Part shown: one piece after another, positions 25,653 through 33,054 of the stretch
How the letters are laid out: each line of letters starts with the position of its first letter
Numbering within the stretch: the stretch's first letter is position 1
NCBI GenBank assembly: GCA_964526325.1
Contig: CAZGKM010000006.1
Location: forward strand, 1 to 61,344
Direction of reading: 5' to 3'
Origin: JACPHD01 sp964526325
Lineage (GTDB): Bacteria; Patescibacteriota; Patescibacteriia; Patescibacteriales; GWC2-42-12
DNA length: 61,344 nt
Translations under genes and position numbers: made by a program
The notes under the pieces: generated by a model
Database searches by the model: none
What the model saw: the letters and a program-made list of their open reading frames with translations, nothing else
What the model was told of the DNA's origin: nothing

Positions 25653-25804
25653 AGTTTTCTTTTCCTTTAGTCCTCTACTCTTTAATGCCAGATTAATTTT
25701 CCGTCATTCCTGCGAAAACAGGAATCAAGAATTAATCCGAAGGAAAAATAAAAGAGTATGAGAGATTTATAAATTAAAATAGCCTTAAAAAGCTATGCGG
25801 TCAG

Positions 25805-25831
25805 ATTATAATATTAGCGCCGATTTGTCAA
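25805..25831 (-). promoter_or_regulatory. Probable promoter of rpsB(-tsf)
   Basis: Minus strand TTGACA (25826-25831) and TATAAT (25805-25810), both consensus, but with a short 15-bp spacer. Downstream, ATAGC-TTTTTAAG-GCTAT (25779-25797) can form a leader hairpin followed by a weak T-run, a possible attenuator. Confidence 0.55.
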
Positions 25832-25835
25832 GCTT

Positions 25836-25897
25836 CGCCCGTTAAAAAATATTTTCTAGCGGGACTTGTCCCGTTAGAAAATATTTTCTAACGGGAC
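25836..25897. repeat. Two tandem CCCGTTAGAAAAT palindromes
   Basis: 25868-25897 is a perfect 30-bp palindrome (arms GTCCCGTTAGAAAAT / ATTTTCTAACGGGAC). 25836-25865 is a degenerate copy. They belong to the same CCCGTTAR family that spans gene starts elsewhere in the window. Confidence 0.85.
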
Positions 25898-25976
25898 TTG
25901 CTTAAATTTAATTATTATGTTAACCTAATCTCATAATTCAATCTGCCAAAAGATTGTTTTTAATTTTATAAATTTT

Positions 25977-26261
25977 ATGAAAAAAGACATCCATCCGAAA
26001 TATTACCCGAAAGCCCAAATGACTTGCGCTTGCGGCAATAGCTTTACTACCGGTTCAACATTGCCGGAATTAAAAGTGGAAATTTGTTCGGCTTGCCATC
26101 CGTTTTACACCGGCAAACAGAAACTCTTAGACTCGGCCCGCCGAGTAGAGAAATTCCACGCTAAAGTGGCGGCTAAAGCCAAAACCGCGCCTAAAAGCAA
26201 GCGAGCTAAGCGCGCGACAAAAACCAAAGCCAAAGCGGCCAGAAAAACCGAGAAAAAATAG
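25977..26261 (+). CDS. rpmE: 50S ribosomal protein L31 with basic tail
   Basis: MKKDIHPKYYPKAQMTCACGNSF...ICSACHPFYTGKQK: the zinc-binding form (CxC and CxxC). After the normal ~68 residues a Lys/Ala/Arg-rich tail of about 25 residues follows, probably contacting rRNA. First plus-strand gene after rpsB, with its own terminator. Confidence 0.96.
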   Translation: MKKDIHPKYYPKAQMTCACGNSFTTGSTLPELKVEICSACHPFYTGKQKLLDSARRVEKFHAKVAAKAKTAPKSKRAKRATKTKAKAARKTEKK

Positions 26262-26269
26262 CTACATCA

Positions 26270-26324
26270 AACGGTTATCCTATTTTGTGATATAATAATA
26301 TATGTCTAGGATAACTGTTTTTTA
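26270..26324 (+). terminator. Terminator after rpmE
   Basis: AACGGTTATCCTA pairs with TAGGATAACTGTT across an AT-rich loop and is followed by TTTTTATT. Confidence 0.75.
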
Positions 26325-26342
26325 TTAAATAAACACGTAAAA

Positions 26343-26435
26343 TTCTCAATTTTCAATTTTCAATTTTCAAACAATTTTCAATGATTTAATTTTCAATTAA
26401 TATTAAATTGAAAATTGGTCATTGGGATTTGGGAT
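26343..26435. repeat. CAATTTTCAA-type intergenic palindrome
   Basis: Tandem CAATTTT units on the left are complementary to TTGAAAATTGG on the right; ends with GGTCATTGGGATTTG. A near-identical arrangement lies at 44160-44270 between parA and parB. No gene. Confidence 0.7.
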
Positions 26436-26445
26436 TTAACTATGT

Positions 26446-27513
26446 ATGTACGAAGACATTATTAAAAAATTTAACGATCTGGAGATTCAACTCTCCGACC
26501 AGGCCGTCCTGACCGACCAGAAAAAATTAAGAGAAATCTCTAAAAAGCATAACGACCTTAAATATGCGGTAGGGCTGATTTTAGAATTGAAAAAAAAGCA
26601 AACCGAGCTAACTCAAAGCGAAGAAATGATAAAAAGCGAATCCGATCAGGAATTATTAAAAATTACCAAAGATGAAATAGCCGAACTAAAAAAACAAACC
26701 GAAGAATTAATTGATAAGATTAAAGCCGAGCTCAACCCGGCCGATCCTAACGATAAAAAAAATATTATTATGGAAATCCGCGCCGGCACCGGCGGCGATG
26801 AATCGGCCTTGTTCGCGGCCGAACTCTTCCGGCTTTACGCCCATTACGCGGAAAAACAAAGCTGGAAGTTAAAAATTTTATACGCCAGCCGCATCGGCAT
26901 CGGCGGCTATAAAGAAATTATTTTTTCCGTTGAGGGAAAAGATGCTTACCCCGCCAGAAATGGCATTTCTGACGGAGTGTACGGCAGCTTAAAATACGAA
27001 GCCGGAACGCACCGGGTGCAAAGAGTGCCGGAAACCGAAAAAGCCGGACGAGTGCATACCAGCGCCGTCACCGTAGCGGTTATGCCCGAAGCCGAAGAAG
27101 TGGACGTGGAAATAAAACCCCAAGACATTAAAATCGATACTTATTGCTCTTCCGGGCCCGGCGGACAAAGCGTTAATACCACTTATTCGGCCATTAGAAT
27201 AACTCATCTGCCAACCGGCCTGATTGCGACCTGCCAAGATGAAAAGTCCCAGCATCAAAACAAGGAAAAAGCCATGCAAATCTTGCGCTCGCGCATCTAC
27301 GCTAAAATGGAAGAAGAAAAACGCGCCCGCGAATCAGCCGAAAGAAAACAGCAAATCGGTTCCGGTGATAGAAGCGAAAAAATCAGAACCTATAATTTTC
27401 CCCAAGACAGGTTTACCGACCACCGCATTAAGCAAAATTGGCACGGGCTGGCGAGGATTATGGATGGAGATATCGGAGATATAATCGCTGAATTAAAAAA
27501 GGCTACAAAATAA
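26446..27513 (+). CDS. prfA: Peptide chain release factor 1
   Basis: Ends translation at UAA and UAG. The catalytic GGQ is in SGPGGQSVNTTYSA (near residue 238); N-terminal coiled coil (residues 1-100), then EIRAGTGGDESALFAAELFRLY and RVQRVPETE typical of RF1. 355 aa, complete. Followed by prmC, which methylates this GGQ glutamine, a conserved pairing. Confidence 0.97.
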   Translation: MYEDIIKKFNDLEIQLSDQAVLTDQKKLREISKKHNDLKYAVGLILELKKKQTELTQSEEMIKSESDQELLKITKDEIAELKKQTEELIDKIKAELNPADPNDKKNIIMEIRAGTGGDESALFAAELFRLYAHYAEKQSWKLKILYASRIGIGGYKEIIFSVEGKDAYPARNGISDGVYGSLKYEAGTHRVQRVPETEKAGRVHTSAVTVAVMPEAEEVDVEIKPQDIKIDTYCSSGPGGQSVNTTYSAIRITHLPTGLIATCQDEKSQHQNKEKAMQILRSRIYAKMEEEKRARESAERKQQIGSGDRSEKIRTYNFPQDRFTDHRIKQNWHGLARIMDGDIGDIIAELKKATK

Positions 27514-27522
27514 AAATGCCAA

Positions 27523-27655
27523 ATGACTAATTTCTAATTACAAATTAATGCCAAATGGCCAGATGATAAACCTGCCGACAGGCAAATTAATTATTTGACA
27601 TTTAGATTTTTGATTTGATTAGTCATTTGTCATTGGAAATTTTGCATTAAAATTC
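27523..27655. repeat. AAATGACAAAT-type intergenic palindrome
   Basis: CCAAATGACTAATTTCTAATT on the left matches in inverted form the right side GATTAGTCATTTGTCATTGG. Relative at 31768-31892. A degenerate CCTGCCGACAGGC palindrome sits in the middle. Confidence 0.65.
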
Positions 27656-27656
27656 C

Positions 27657-28571
27657 ATGACCATCGCCCAATCTCTAAAACTCGCCATAGCAAAATTAAC
27701 CGCCAGCCGTATAACCAACGTTCCGCATCTTGAGGCGGAAATTTTATTATGCAAAATTTTAAAAAAACCGCGCGAATTCATTTTAGCTCATGGCGAATTA
27801 AAATTAACCGAATCGCAAATCACGAATTATAAATTATTAATTAAAAAACGGCTTAACGGTCTGTCCATCGCCCATATTACCGGCGAAAAAGAATTTTACG
27901 GCCTGAATTTTAAAGTTAATAAAAACGTCTTAATCCCAAGGCCGGAAACCGAATTAATGGTTGAAGAAGCTTTAAATATCGTAACTCGCGGCTCGCAACC
28001 CGCGACTCTAATCGATATAGGCACGGGCTCCGGCTGCATTATAATAACTATTTTAAAACAACTTCTGGCTTTCAACTTTCAACTTTCAACTTTCAACTTT
28101 TTCGCTGCCGATATTTCAGCCAAAGCTTTAGCGGTAGCCGAACAAAACGCCAAAACGCATCATGTTAATAAAAAAATTAAATTTTTGCGCGGCAACTTAC
28201 TTGAGCCTATTCTTTATAGCCCGAAATACATAATACATAATACAAAATACATTATTTTAGCCAATCTTCCTTATCTGACCCCGGCCCAAATAAAAAATTC
28301 CCCTTCCATTAAACATGAGCCCAAGCTAGCCTTAAACGGCGGTAAAAACGGACTGGAGTTATATAAAAAATTATTTCGGCAAATAAACCATCTCGCCCAT
28401 AATAAAAAATATATTATACATAATACATTATTCATTCTCTGCGAAATAGACCCGAGGCAAACTTTAAAAATAAAACATCTGCTTAAACGCGAACTGCCGG
28501 AAGCAATTTGTCAAATAAAAAAAGACCTATCCGGTCTTGACAGGCTTGCGATTATTTCAATAAACTCTTAA
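27657..28571 (+). CDS. prmC: Release factor glutamine methyltransferase
   Basis: Methylates the GGQ glutamine of RF1 and RF2. The N-terminal helical domain is at residues 1-85; SAM motif DIGTGSGCIIITIL (near 121-134); the NPPY motif appears as ANLPYL. Three stretches are low-complexity insertions in frame: FNFQLSTFNF (near 141), YIIHNTKYII (near 193) and KKYIIHNTLFIL (near 248), encoded by tandem CAACTTT or AATACATAATACA units. 304 aa. The stop overlaps the convergent gene by 4 bp. Confidence 0.93.
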   Translation: MTIAQSLKLAIAKLTASRITNVPHLEAEILLCKILKKPREFILAHGELKLTESQITNYKLLIKKRLNGLSIAHITGEKEFYGLNFKVNKNVLIPRPETELMVEEALNIVTRGSQPATLIDIGTGSGCIIITILKQLLAFNFQLSTFNFFAADISAKALAVAEQNAKTHHVNKKIKFLRGNLLEPILYSPKYIIHNTKYIILANLPYLTPAQIKNSPSIKHEPKLALNGGKNGLELYKKLFRQINHLAHNKKYIIHNTLFILCEIDPRQTLKIKHLLKRELPEAICQIKKDLSGLDRLAIISINS

Positions 28572-29074
28572 TCAAAATTTTGCGCCGTATAGCCGTTAGG
28601 CGCTAATTTCGCCCAATTAAATTCCGGGCATTCTCCCCGGCCATTATCCTCGGTCGGCAATTCAAAGCCGGCAATCTGCAAAATATAAAAAGAATTATCG
28701 CAGCCGTAATCTCCAGCTTGAAATTTATGATAGCGATAATGATAAACAACATCATTTATCGGATCTTTTATGTCTTTATCTATAAATTTCTCGTCTTTTA
28801 ACTTGCTTAGAAAATCCGCTTTACCGCCATTATAACCAATGCTTAAATCCCAGTCCTGCCAGTCGCTGATTGAATCCGGATATTTACCGTATTTGTCATG
28901 ATATAAATCCAAGGCTTTTACCAAGATCTTAATATCAGCCCGTCTTTTTATGTCTCTGAATTTAAATTTAATCGTATCAAAGCCGGAAAAAAATACCGCT
29001 AATATACAGCTTATAAAAACAATCGCCACTAATTTTTGCATTTTATAGCTATCAAGGCCGCTAATTTCCGGCAT
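28568..29074 (-). CDS. Pilin-like or secretion-associated single-pass protein
   Basis: 168 aa with one hydrophobic helix near residues 13-32 followed by a GspG-like pattern: DIKRRADIKILVKALDLYHDKYGKYPDS, loops with DPINDVVYHYRY and a C-terminal YILQIAGFELP. It resembles type II pseudopilins but lacks the GFTLIE prepilin cleavage motif. It lies 3 bp downstream of a clear prepilin, so it is probably a partner in the same fibre. Exact family not assigned. Confidence 0.6.
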   Translation of the reverse strand: MPEISGLDSYKMQKLVAIVFISCILAVFFSGFDTIKFKFRDIKRRADIKILVKALDLYHDKYGKYPDSISDWQDWDLSIGYNGGKADFLSKLKDEKFIDKDIKDPINDVVYHYRYHKFQAGDYGCDNSFYILQIAGFELPTEDNGRGECPEFNWAKLAPNGYTAQNFD

Positions 29075-29077
29075 ATT

Positions 29078-29671
29078 TTATTGAGTCGATAATTTAGGTC
29101 CGGCTGAGCCTGACTTAGAATTTGATTCAAGAAAATAATAAATTTGATATTGGTTATAAGCGGTTGAAACGTAATAATAGCAAAATCCATCGCTATCCGT
29201 CGTATAGGGAGGAGTTGCGTTCGGTATTGGATTCGGCGCGCTGGCCGACCATAAAGGATCTAAAGGCACGGTTATCAATACTCTGGCATTTGACATTGCA
29301 AATCCGGCGCCGGCGCCGGCGTTTAAACATTCGCCGGCCGAAGACGGATAGCCGGTGGCAGAATCATTTAAATACATAGCTAAAGCTCTTTGAATCGTAG
29401 CAATATTTCCCACCCTAACCGCGTCCCTGGCATTCATTCTGACAATATTAAAAATCACTATCGCGGATACGGTCAAAAAACCAATAACTGAAATTACCAC
29501 TAAAAGTTCAATAAGAGTAAACCCCCGCTTGCTATGCAAGCTCACACCGAAATTCGGTGTGGGGGTAAAACTAACCGGTTTATTTTTATTAAAACAATTA
29601 AACTTCGGCCGGTTAACGCGGCTAAATATTTGTTTAAGCATAATTTTATTTTCTCTCTGATATTCAAGCAT
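29078..29671 (-). CDS. Type IV prepilin
   Basis: The prepilin signature KRGFTLIELLVVISVIGF (near residues 49-66) with cleavage after Gly and Glu at +5, followed by the hydrophobic stem. The leader is long (about 50 residues) if Met at 29671 is the start; translation may begin later. The globular part has conserved Cys (ECLNAG...CYYYVS). CPR cells commonly make type IV pili for DNA uptake or host contact. Confidence 0.9.
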   Translation of the reverse strand: MLEYQRENKIMLKQIFSRVNRPKFNCFNKNKPVSFTPTPNFGVSLHSKRGFTLIELLVVISVIGFLTVSAIVIFNIVRMNARDAVRVGNIATIQRALAMYLNDSATGYPSSAGECLNAGAGAGFAMSNARVLITVPLDPLWSASAPNPIPNATPPYTTDSDGFCYYYVSTAYNQYQIYYFLESNSKSGSAGPKLSTQ

Positions 29672-29762
29672 ACCAGGCGAGAAGCAAATATAATATATTA
29701 AATATTTATGCCTTAATTATACCAGATTTTAAATTAAGCCACAAATAAAAGGACAGCTAAGA

Positions 29763-29794
29763 CAAAAAACAGCCCTAAATAGAGCTGTTTTTTA
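29763..29794 (-). terminator. Bidirectional terminator after rplY
   Basis: AAAAAACAGC / GCTGTTTTTT stem with a short loop, directly downstream of the L25 stop on the minus strand. Confidence 0.8.
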
Positions 29795-29822
29795 TATTTA
29801 ATAATATAACGATAAAATTTTT

Positions 29823-29867
29823 ACGCCATTAAATACTCTTCGCGTACCGCAGGGATTTAACGGAGTG
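29823..29867. repeat. Degenerate CCCCGTTAAAT element
   Basis: CGCCATTAAATAC...AGGGATTTAACGGAG resembles the 44-bp element at 53632-53675 (AGGGATTTAACGGGG), with decayed ends. It overlaps the stop region of rplY. Confidence 0.6.
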
Positions 29868-29869
29868 AA

Positions 29870-30544
29870 TTATTTTTTATCCGTCTCGTCTTTTGTTTCG
29901 GTTCCGGCTTTTTCCTGCGCTTGCGCCGCTTCTTCGCCTTCTGTCCCGCCAAGCGGGGCTTCAACCTTAGGCGCTTCTTCTTCAATCTTGGTCTCTACCA
30001 CGCCGACGACGGCTTCGTTGGTTTCTTGCGCTAACACTATGCCTTTTGGCAAAACCAAATCATGCAATCTTATGAATTGGTCGAAAATTTCCAGCTTGGA
30101 AATATCAACGTCAATACTGCTGACCAAATCTCCCGGCAGACATTCAACTTCTACCGCGTCCATGTTTTTCACCAAAGTTCCGCCCAATTCCTTAACCGCT
30201 TTAGCTTCACCGATAAAATTCAATGGAATCTCGGTGGTAATTTTCTTGCTCATATCCACTTGATAAAAATCTATATGGATAATGCCGTCGTTTAAGCTGT
30301 TGCGCTGGACATCCTTAATAATAACTTTTATCGGTTCAGCCTCGCCGATTGATAAATCAACCAAGTTAAACTCGCCGGCTATGGCAAAAACTTTTTCAAA
30401 GTCATGCTTCTTGACCTTTATATTCTTATTTTCTTTGCCAAAACCGTAAATAACCGCCGGAATAAAACCGGCATGTCTGATATTATTGGCTTTGCCGTTG
30501 CTTTCGCTTCTGGCTTGAGCGTTTAGCTGTACTTTTGTTGTCAT
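29870..30544 (-). CDS. rplY: 50S ribosomal protein L25 (general stress protein Ctc form)
   Basis: Binds 5S rRNA. Long TL5/Ctc type: the N-terminal L25 domain (residues 1-95: AQARSESNGKANNIRHAGFIPAVIYG) and C-terminal beta domain (PLNFIGEAKAVKELGG...), then an acidic, low-complexity tail rich in Glu/Ala. 224 aa. Confidence 0.95.
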   Translation of the reverse strand: MTTKVQLNAQARSESNGKANNIRHAGFIPAVIYGFGKENKNIKVKKHDFEKVFAIAGEFNLVDLSIGEAEPIKVIIKDVQRNSLNDGIIHIDFYQVDMSKKITTEIPLNFIGEAKAVKELGGTLVKNMDAVEVECLPGDLVSSIDVDISKLEIFDQFIRLHDLVLPKGIVLAQETNEAVVGVVETKIEEEAPKVEAPLGGTEGEEAAQAQEKAGTETKDETDKK

Positions 30545-30545
30545 A

Positions 30546-30650
30546 AAGTAAACACGAAATAAACGAATATAAAACGAATAGTACGAAATATGCGACTAAA
30601 TTTAAATATCATTCGTGTCTTTCGTCTTTTATTCGTTTCTTTCGCGTATT
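30546..30650. repeat. ACGAAT-type intergenic palindrome
   Basis: ACACGAAATAAACGAATAT units on one side fold back on CATTCGTGTCTTTCG...TTATTCGTTTCTTTCGCGT on the other. Between rodA and rplY. No gene. Confidence 0.65.
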
Positions 30651-30652
30651 AG

Positions 30653-31759
30653 TTAATAATTAATTTTTGACCTGATGGCGATGCTTTCAATAACTCCAAC
30701 CAGCATTAAGCTTGAAATCAAGCCGCTGCCGCCATAGCTTAAGAAAGGCAAAGAAATACCCACTACCGGCAAGATACCGAGGTTCATACCAATATTAATA
30801 AACATTTCAATAAAAATCAAGCTCATTGAGCCCAAAATAAAAAATATGCCGAAATCGTTGTTGATTCTTTTCAGATGATATAGGCAACGATAAAAAAATA
30901 TAGCAAAAAACAATAAAATCAGCAAGACCCCGGAAAAACCCAGTTCTTCGGCCACAACGGCAAAAATAAAATCAGTCTGCGCTTCAGGCAAAAATTTCAA
31001 TTGCGACTGCGAGCCGAAACCGAGTCCGCGTCCGATTAAGCCGCCGGCGCCAACGGCAATAATCGCCTGCGAGACGTTATAGCCCTGGCTCAAAGGATTA
31101 AATGAAGGATTTAAAAAAGTGATTATCCTCTGCTTTTGATAATCCTGTAAGGCGAAATACCAGGAGCCGGAAAAAATTACGACTAAAATCAAACCTATGG
31201 CCAAAAGATATTTTTTATTAAAACCGACCAAAACAATCATGGACAGCCAAGAAGCAAATAAAATAAACGCCGAGCCGAAATCCGGCTGGGCTAAAACCAA
31301 AATTATAAATATTAAAGCGCCGCCGCCGGAAATCAACAAGCGCTTAAACTCTTTTGTTTTAGTCGAAGCCGAAGAAAAATATTTAGCCAAAAATAAAATT
31401 AAAACGAATTTTATGAATTCAACCGGCTGGAGATTAAAACCGGCAAGATTATACCAGCCCTTAGTCCCGCGGATAGTTTGCCCGAAAAATAAAACTCCGA
31501 TCAATAAAGCCAGGCCGAAGACATAAAAATACTTGCTATAGCTTCTTAGGCTATGGTAGTCGAAAAAAGCCAATAAAAAAAGCAGTATTATTCCTAAAAC
31601 GATAAAAATAATCTGCTTCTTAAAATTCAATAAATCAAGCTGCGACCTGCCTAAGGCGACGCTGTAAATTTCCGCCAAGCCGAAGCAGATCAGAAGAAGC
31701 ACTGAAGTAAACATTATCCAGTCAAAATTTTTGAGATAGGTTAATAGCTTATTGAACAT
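30653..31759 (-). CDS. rodA: RodA/FtsW/SpoVE-family peptidoglycan polymerase
   Basis: 368-aa protein with about ten membrane helices. QPDFGSAFILFASWLSM, RGLGFGSQSQLKFLPEAQTD with FIFAVVAEE after it, and the C-terminal GISLPFLSYGGSGLISSL are the SEDS-family signatures; Asp in FLPEAQTDF is the catalytic position. The size and absence of a cell-division cluster favour RodA over FtsW. No penicillin-binding partner is adjacent. Confidence 0.93.
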   Translation of the reverse strand: MFNKLLTYLKNFDWIMFTSVLLLICFGLAEIYSVALGRSQLDLLNFKKQIIFIVLGIILLFLLAFFDYHSLRSYSKYFYVFGLALLIGVLFFGQTIRGTKGWYNLAGFNLQPVEFIKFVLILFLAKYFSSASTKTKEFKRLLISGGGALIFIILVLAQPDFGSAFILFASWLSMIVLVGFNKKYLLAIGLILVVIFSGSWYFALQDYQKQRIITFLNPSFNPLSQGYNVSQAIIAVGAGGLIGRGLGFGSQSQLKFLPEAQTDFIFAVVAEELGFSGVLLILLFFAIFFYRCLYHLKRINNDFGIFFILGSMSLIFIEMFINIGMNLGILPVVGISLPFLSYGGSGLISSLMLVGVIESIAIRSKINY

Positions 31760-31767
31760 TGATTTAA

Positions 31768-31892
31768 ATTACCAATAGCTAATGACAAATGTCAAATCAA
31801 TGTCAAATGACAAATTTCAAATATACTTTAGTATTTAGATTTAAAATATTATTTGTCATTGGAAATTAGTCATTTGTCATTCGTCATTTTTA
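31768..31892. repeat. AAATGACAAAT-type intergenic palindrome
   Basis: AATGACAAATGTCAAATCAATG...TTATTTGTCATTGG: relative of 27523-27655. Separates rodA from the next gene. Confidence 0.65.
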
Positions 31893-31893
31893 T

Positions 31894-32853
31894 TTATTTC
31901 TCCTGCCCGACGCCGCCGTCATATTTAATATATATATCGTCTGCCATTATATTTATCTCCGGGATTATTTCAACCGTGTCCGCCCGGCCCAAATTTCCGG
32001 GCCAGCTGATTTCTACGAGCCTTTCCTGCTCCGACATAAAATCATATAAAATGTAATGATTAACGCCGGTTATTTGGTTTCCGGAGTAAACTAAAATCAT
32101 AAAACCGACACTCCAATAATTATAAGCCGTATGATTAACGGCTTTAAAGCTTAGCTGATTTAAGCCTAATTTTTCCGACAACTCACTGGCGTAAGCCGGG
32201 ATAAATTTAAGATCCGTGCTTTTTATGTTTAAACGGCTGTCCCGATAAGATTCCCAATCGGTTATCTTGTGCTGATTAATTCTGCGCCAGCTGATATTTT
32301 CCATAATTAACTCCGCGCCTTCAGGATAATAAGAAAAATCTTCAGCTAAAGCGACTAAATATCTTACTTCTTCCGGCAAAACATAGCCTTTTGATTTTTT
32401 CGTCTGTTGGCCGGCGGCCTTAAAATAGTAATCAAATTCCACCCACCATTTCGGATTATCGTTTTTCAGCATCGTGTAGAGGTCGTATTTTTTATCTGAC
32501 GACCTGATAATTTCTACCGGCCCGAGAGCCAAGCTTCTGGCTCCGATCTGGGTAATATAATCATGACCGGCGCTGTTAACCTGCATCATCTGCTTAATTA
32601 AAATATCGTCTTCACTCATGCCGCGAGCGATATAATAAGCAAAGCCGTATATTGAATAGACCCAGGAAACGGCGGAAATTAAAATCAAAAACCCGATTAG
32701 AGCCATCCTAAAATGCCTTTTATGCTCAACATACCATAAGCCGATTTCCAGCTGTTTGGTCGTAATGCCTTCGGTTGAGACATAATTTTTCAATCCGGCC
32801 TCAATTTCCTTGGCTTTGATTTTATCTTGGTTTAAATTTTGGCTGTTTTCCAT
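31894..32853 (-). CDS. Uncharacterised single-pass membrane protein
   Basis: 319 aa; a cytoplasmic ~55-residue start (NLNQDKIKAKEIEAGLKNYV), one transmembrane helix MALIGFLILISAVSWVYSIY (near 51-70), and a ~240-residue outer domain. The C-terminal half has beta-rich segments such as YWSVGFMILVYSGNQITGVNH and VEISWPGNLGRADTVEIIPE, which suggests an Ig-like or beta-sandwich fold. I do not recognise the family. It is divergent from gyrB across a 200-bp gap. Confidence 0.6.
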   Translation of the reverse strand: MENSQNLNQDKIKAKEIEAGLKNYVSTEGITTKQLEIGLWYVEHKRHFRMALIGFLILISAVSWVYSIYGFAYYIARGMSEDDILIKQMMQVNSAGHDYITQIGARSLALGPVEIIRSSDKKYDLYTMLKNDNPKWWVEFDYYFKAAGQQTKKSKGYVLPEEVRYLVALAEDFSYYPEGAELIMENISWRRINQHKITDWESYRDSRLNIKSTDLKFIPAYASELSEKLGLNQLSFKAVNHTAYNYWSVGFMILVYSGNQITGVNHYILYDFMSEQERLVEISWPGNLGRADTVEIIPEINIMADDIYIKYDGGVGQEK

Positions 32854-32934
32854 AAATCTTAATTTAATTATTGTTTTATATATTTTAACATAAATTTAAC
32901 CATAGTGGCAACCTAAATTGCCTCATTTACTCCC

Positions 32935-32963
32935 TTGTCATTATTGATATTTTTTGCTAAAAT
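32935..32963 (+). promoter_or_regulatory. Probable gyrB promoter
   Basis: TTGTCA (32935-32940), 17-bp spacer, TAAAAT (32958-32963), about 90 bp before the gyrB start. The leader has no Shine-Dalgarno sequence before the ATG. Confidence 0.55.
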
Positions 32964-33054
32964 TATGGTATAGAAATAAGCCTTTTATTGGGTTTTGTTT
33001 TTATGTTTAAAATAGCTAATAATAAATAAAAAATAATTAAAAATAATAATATTT

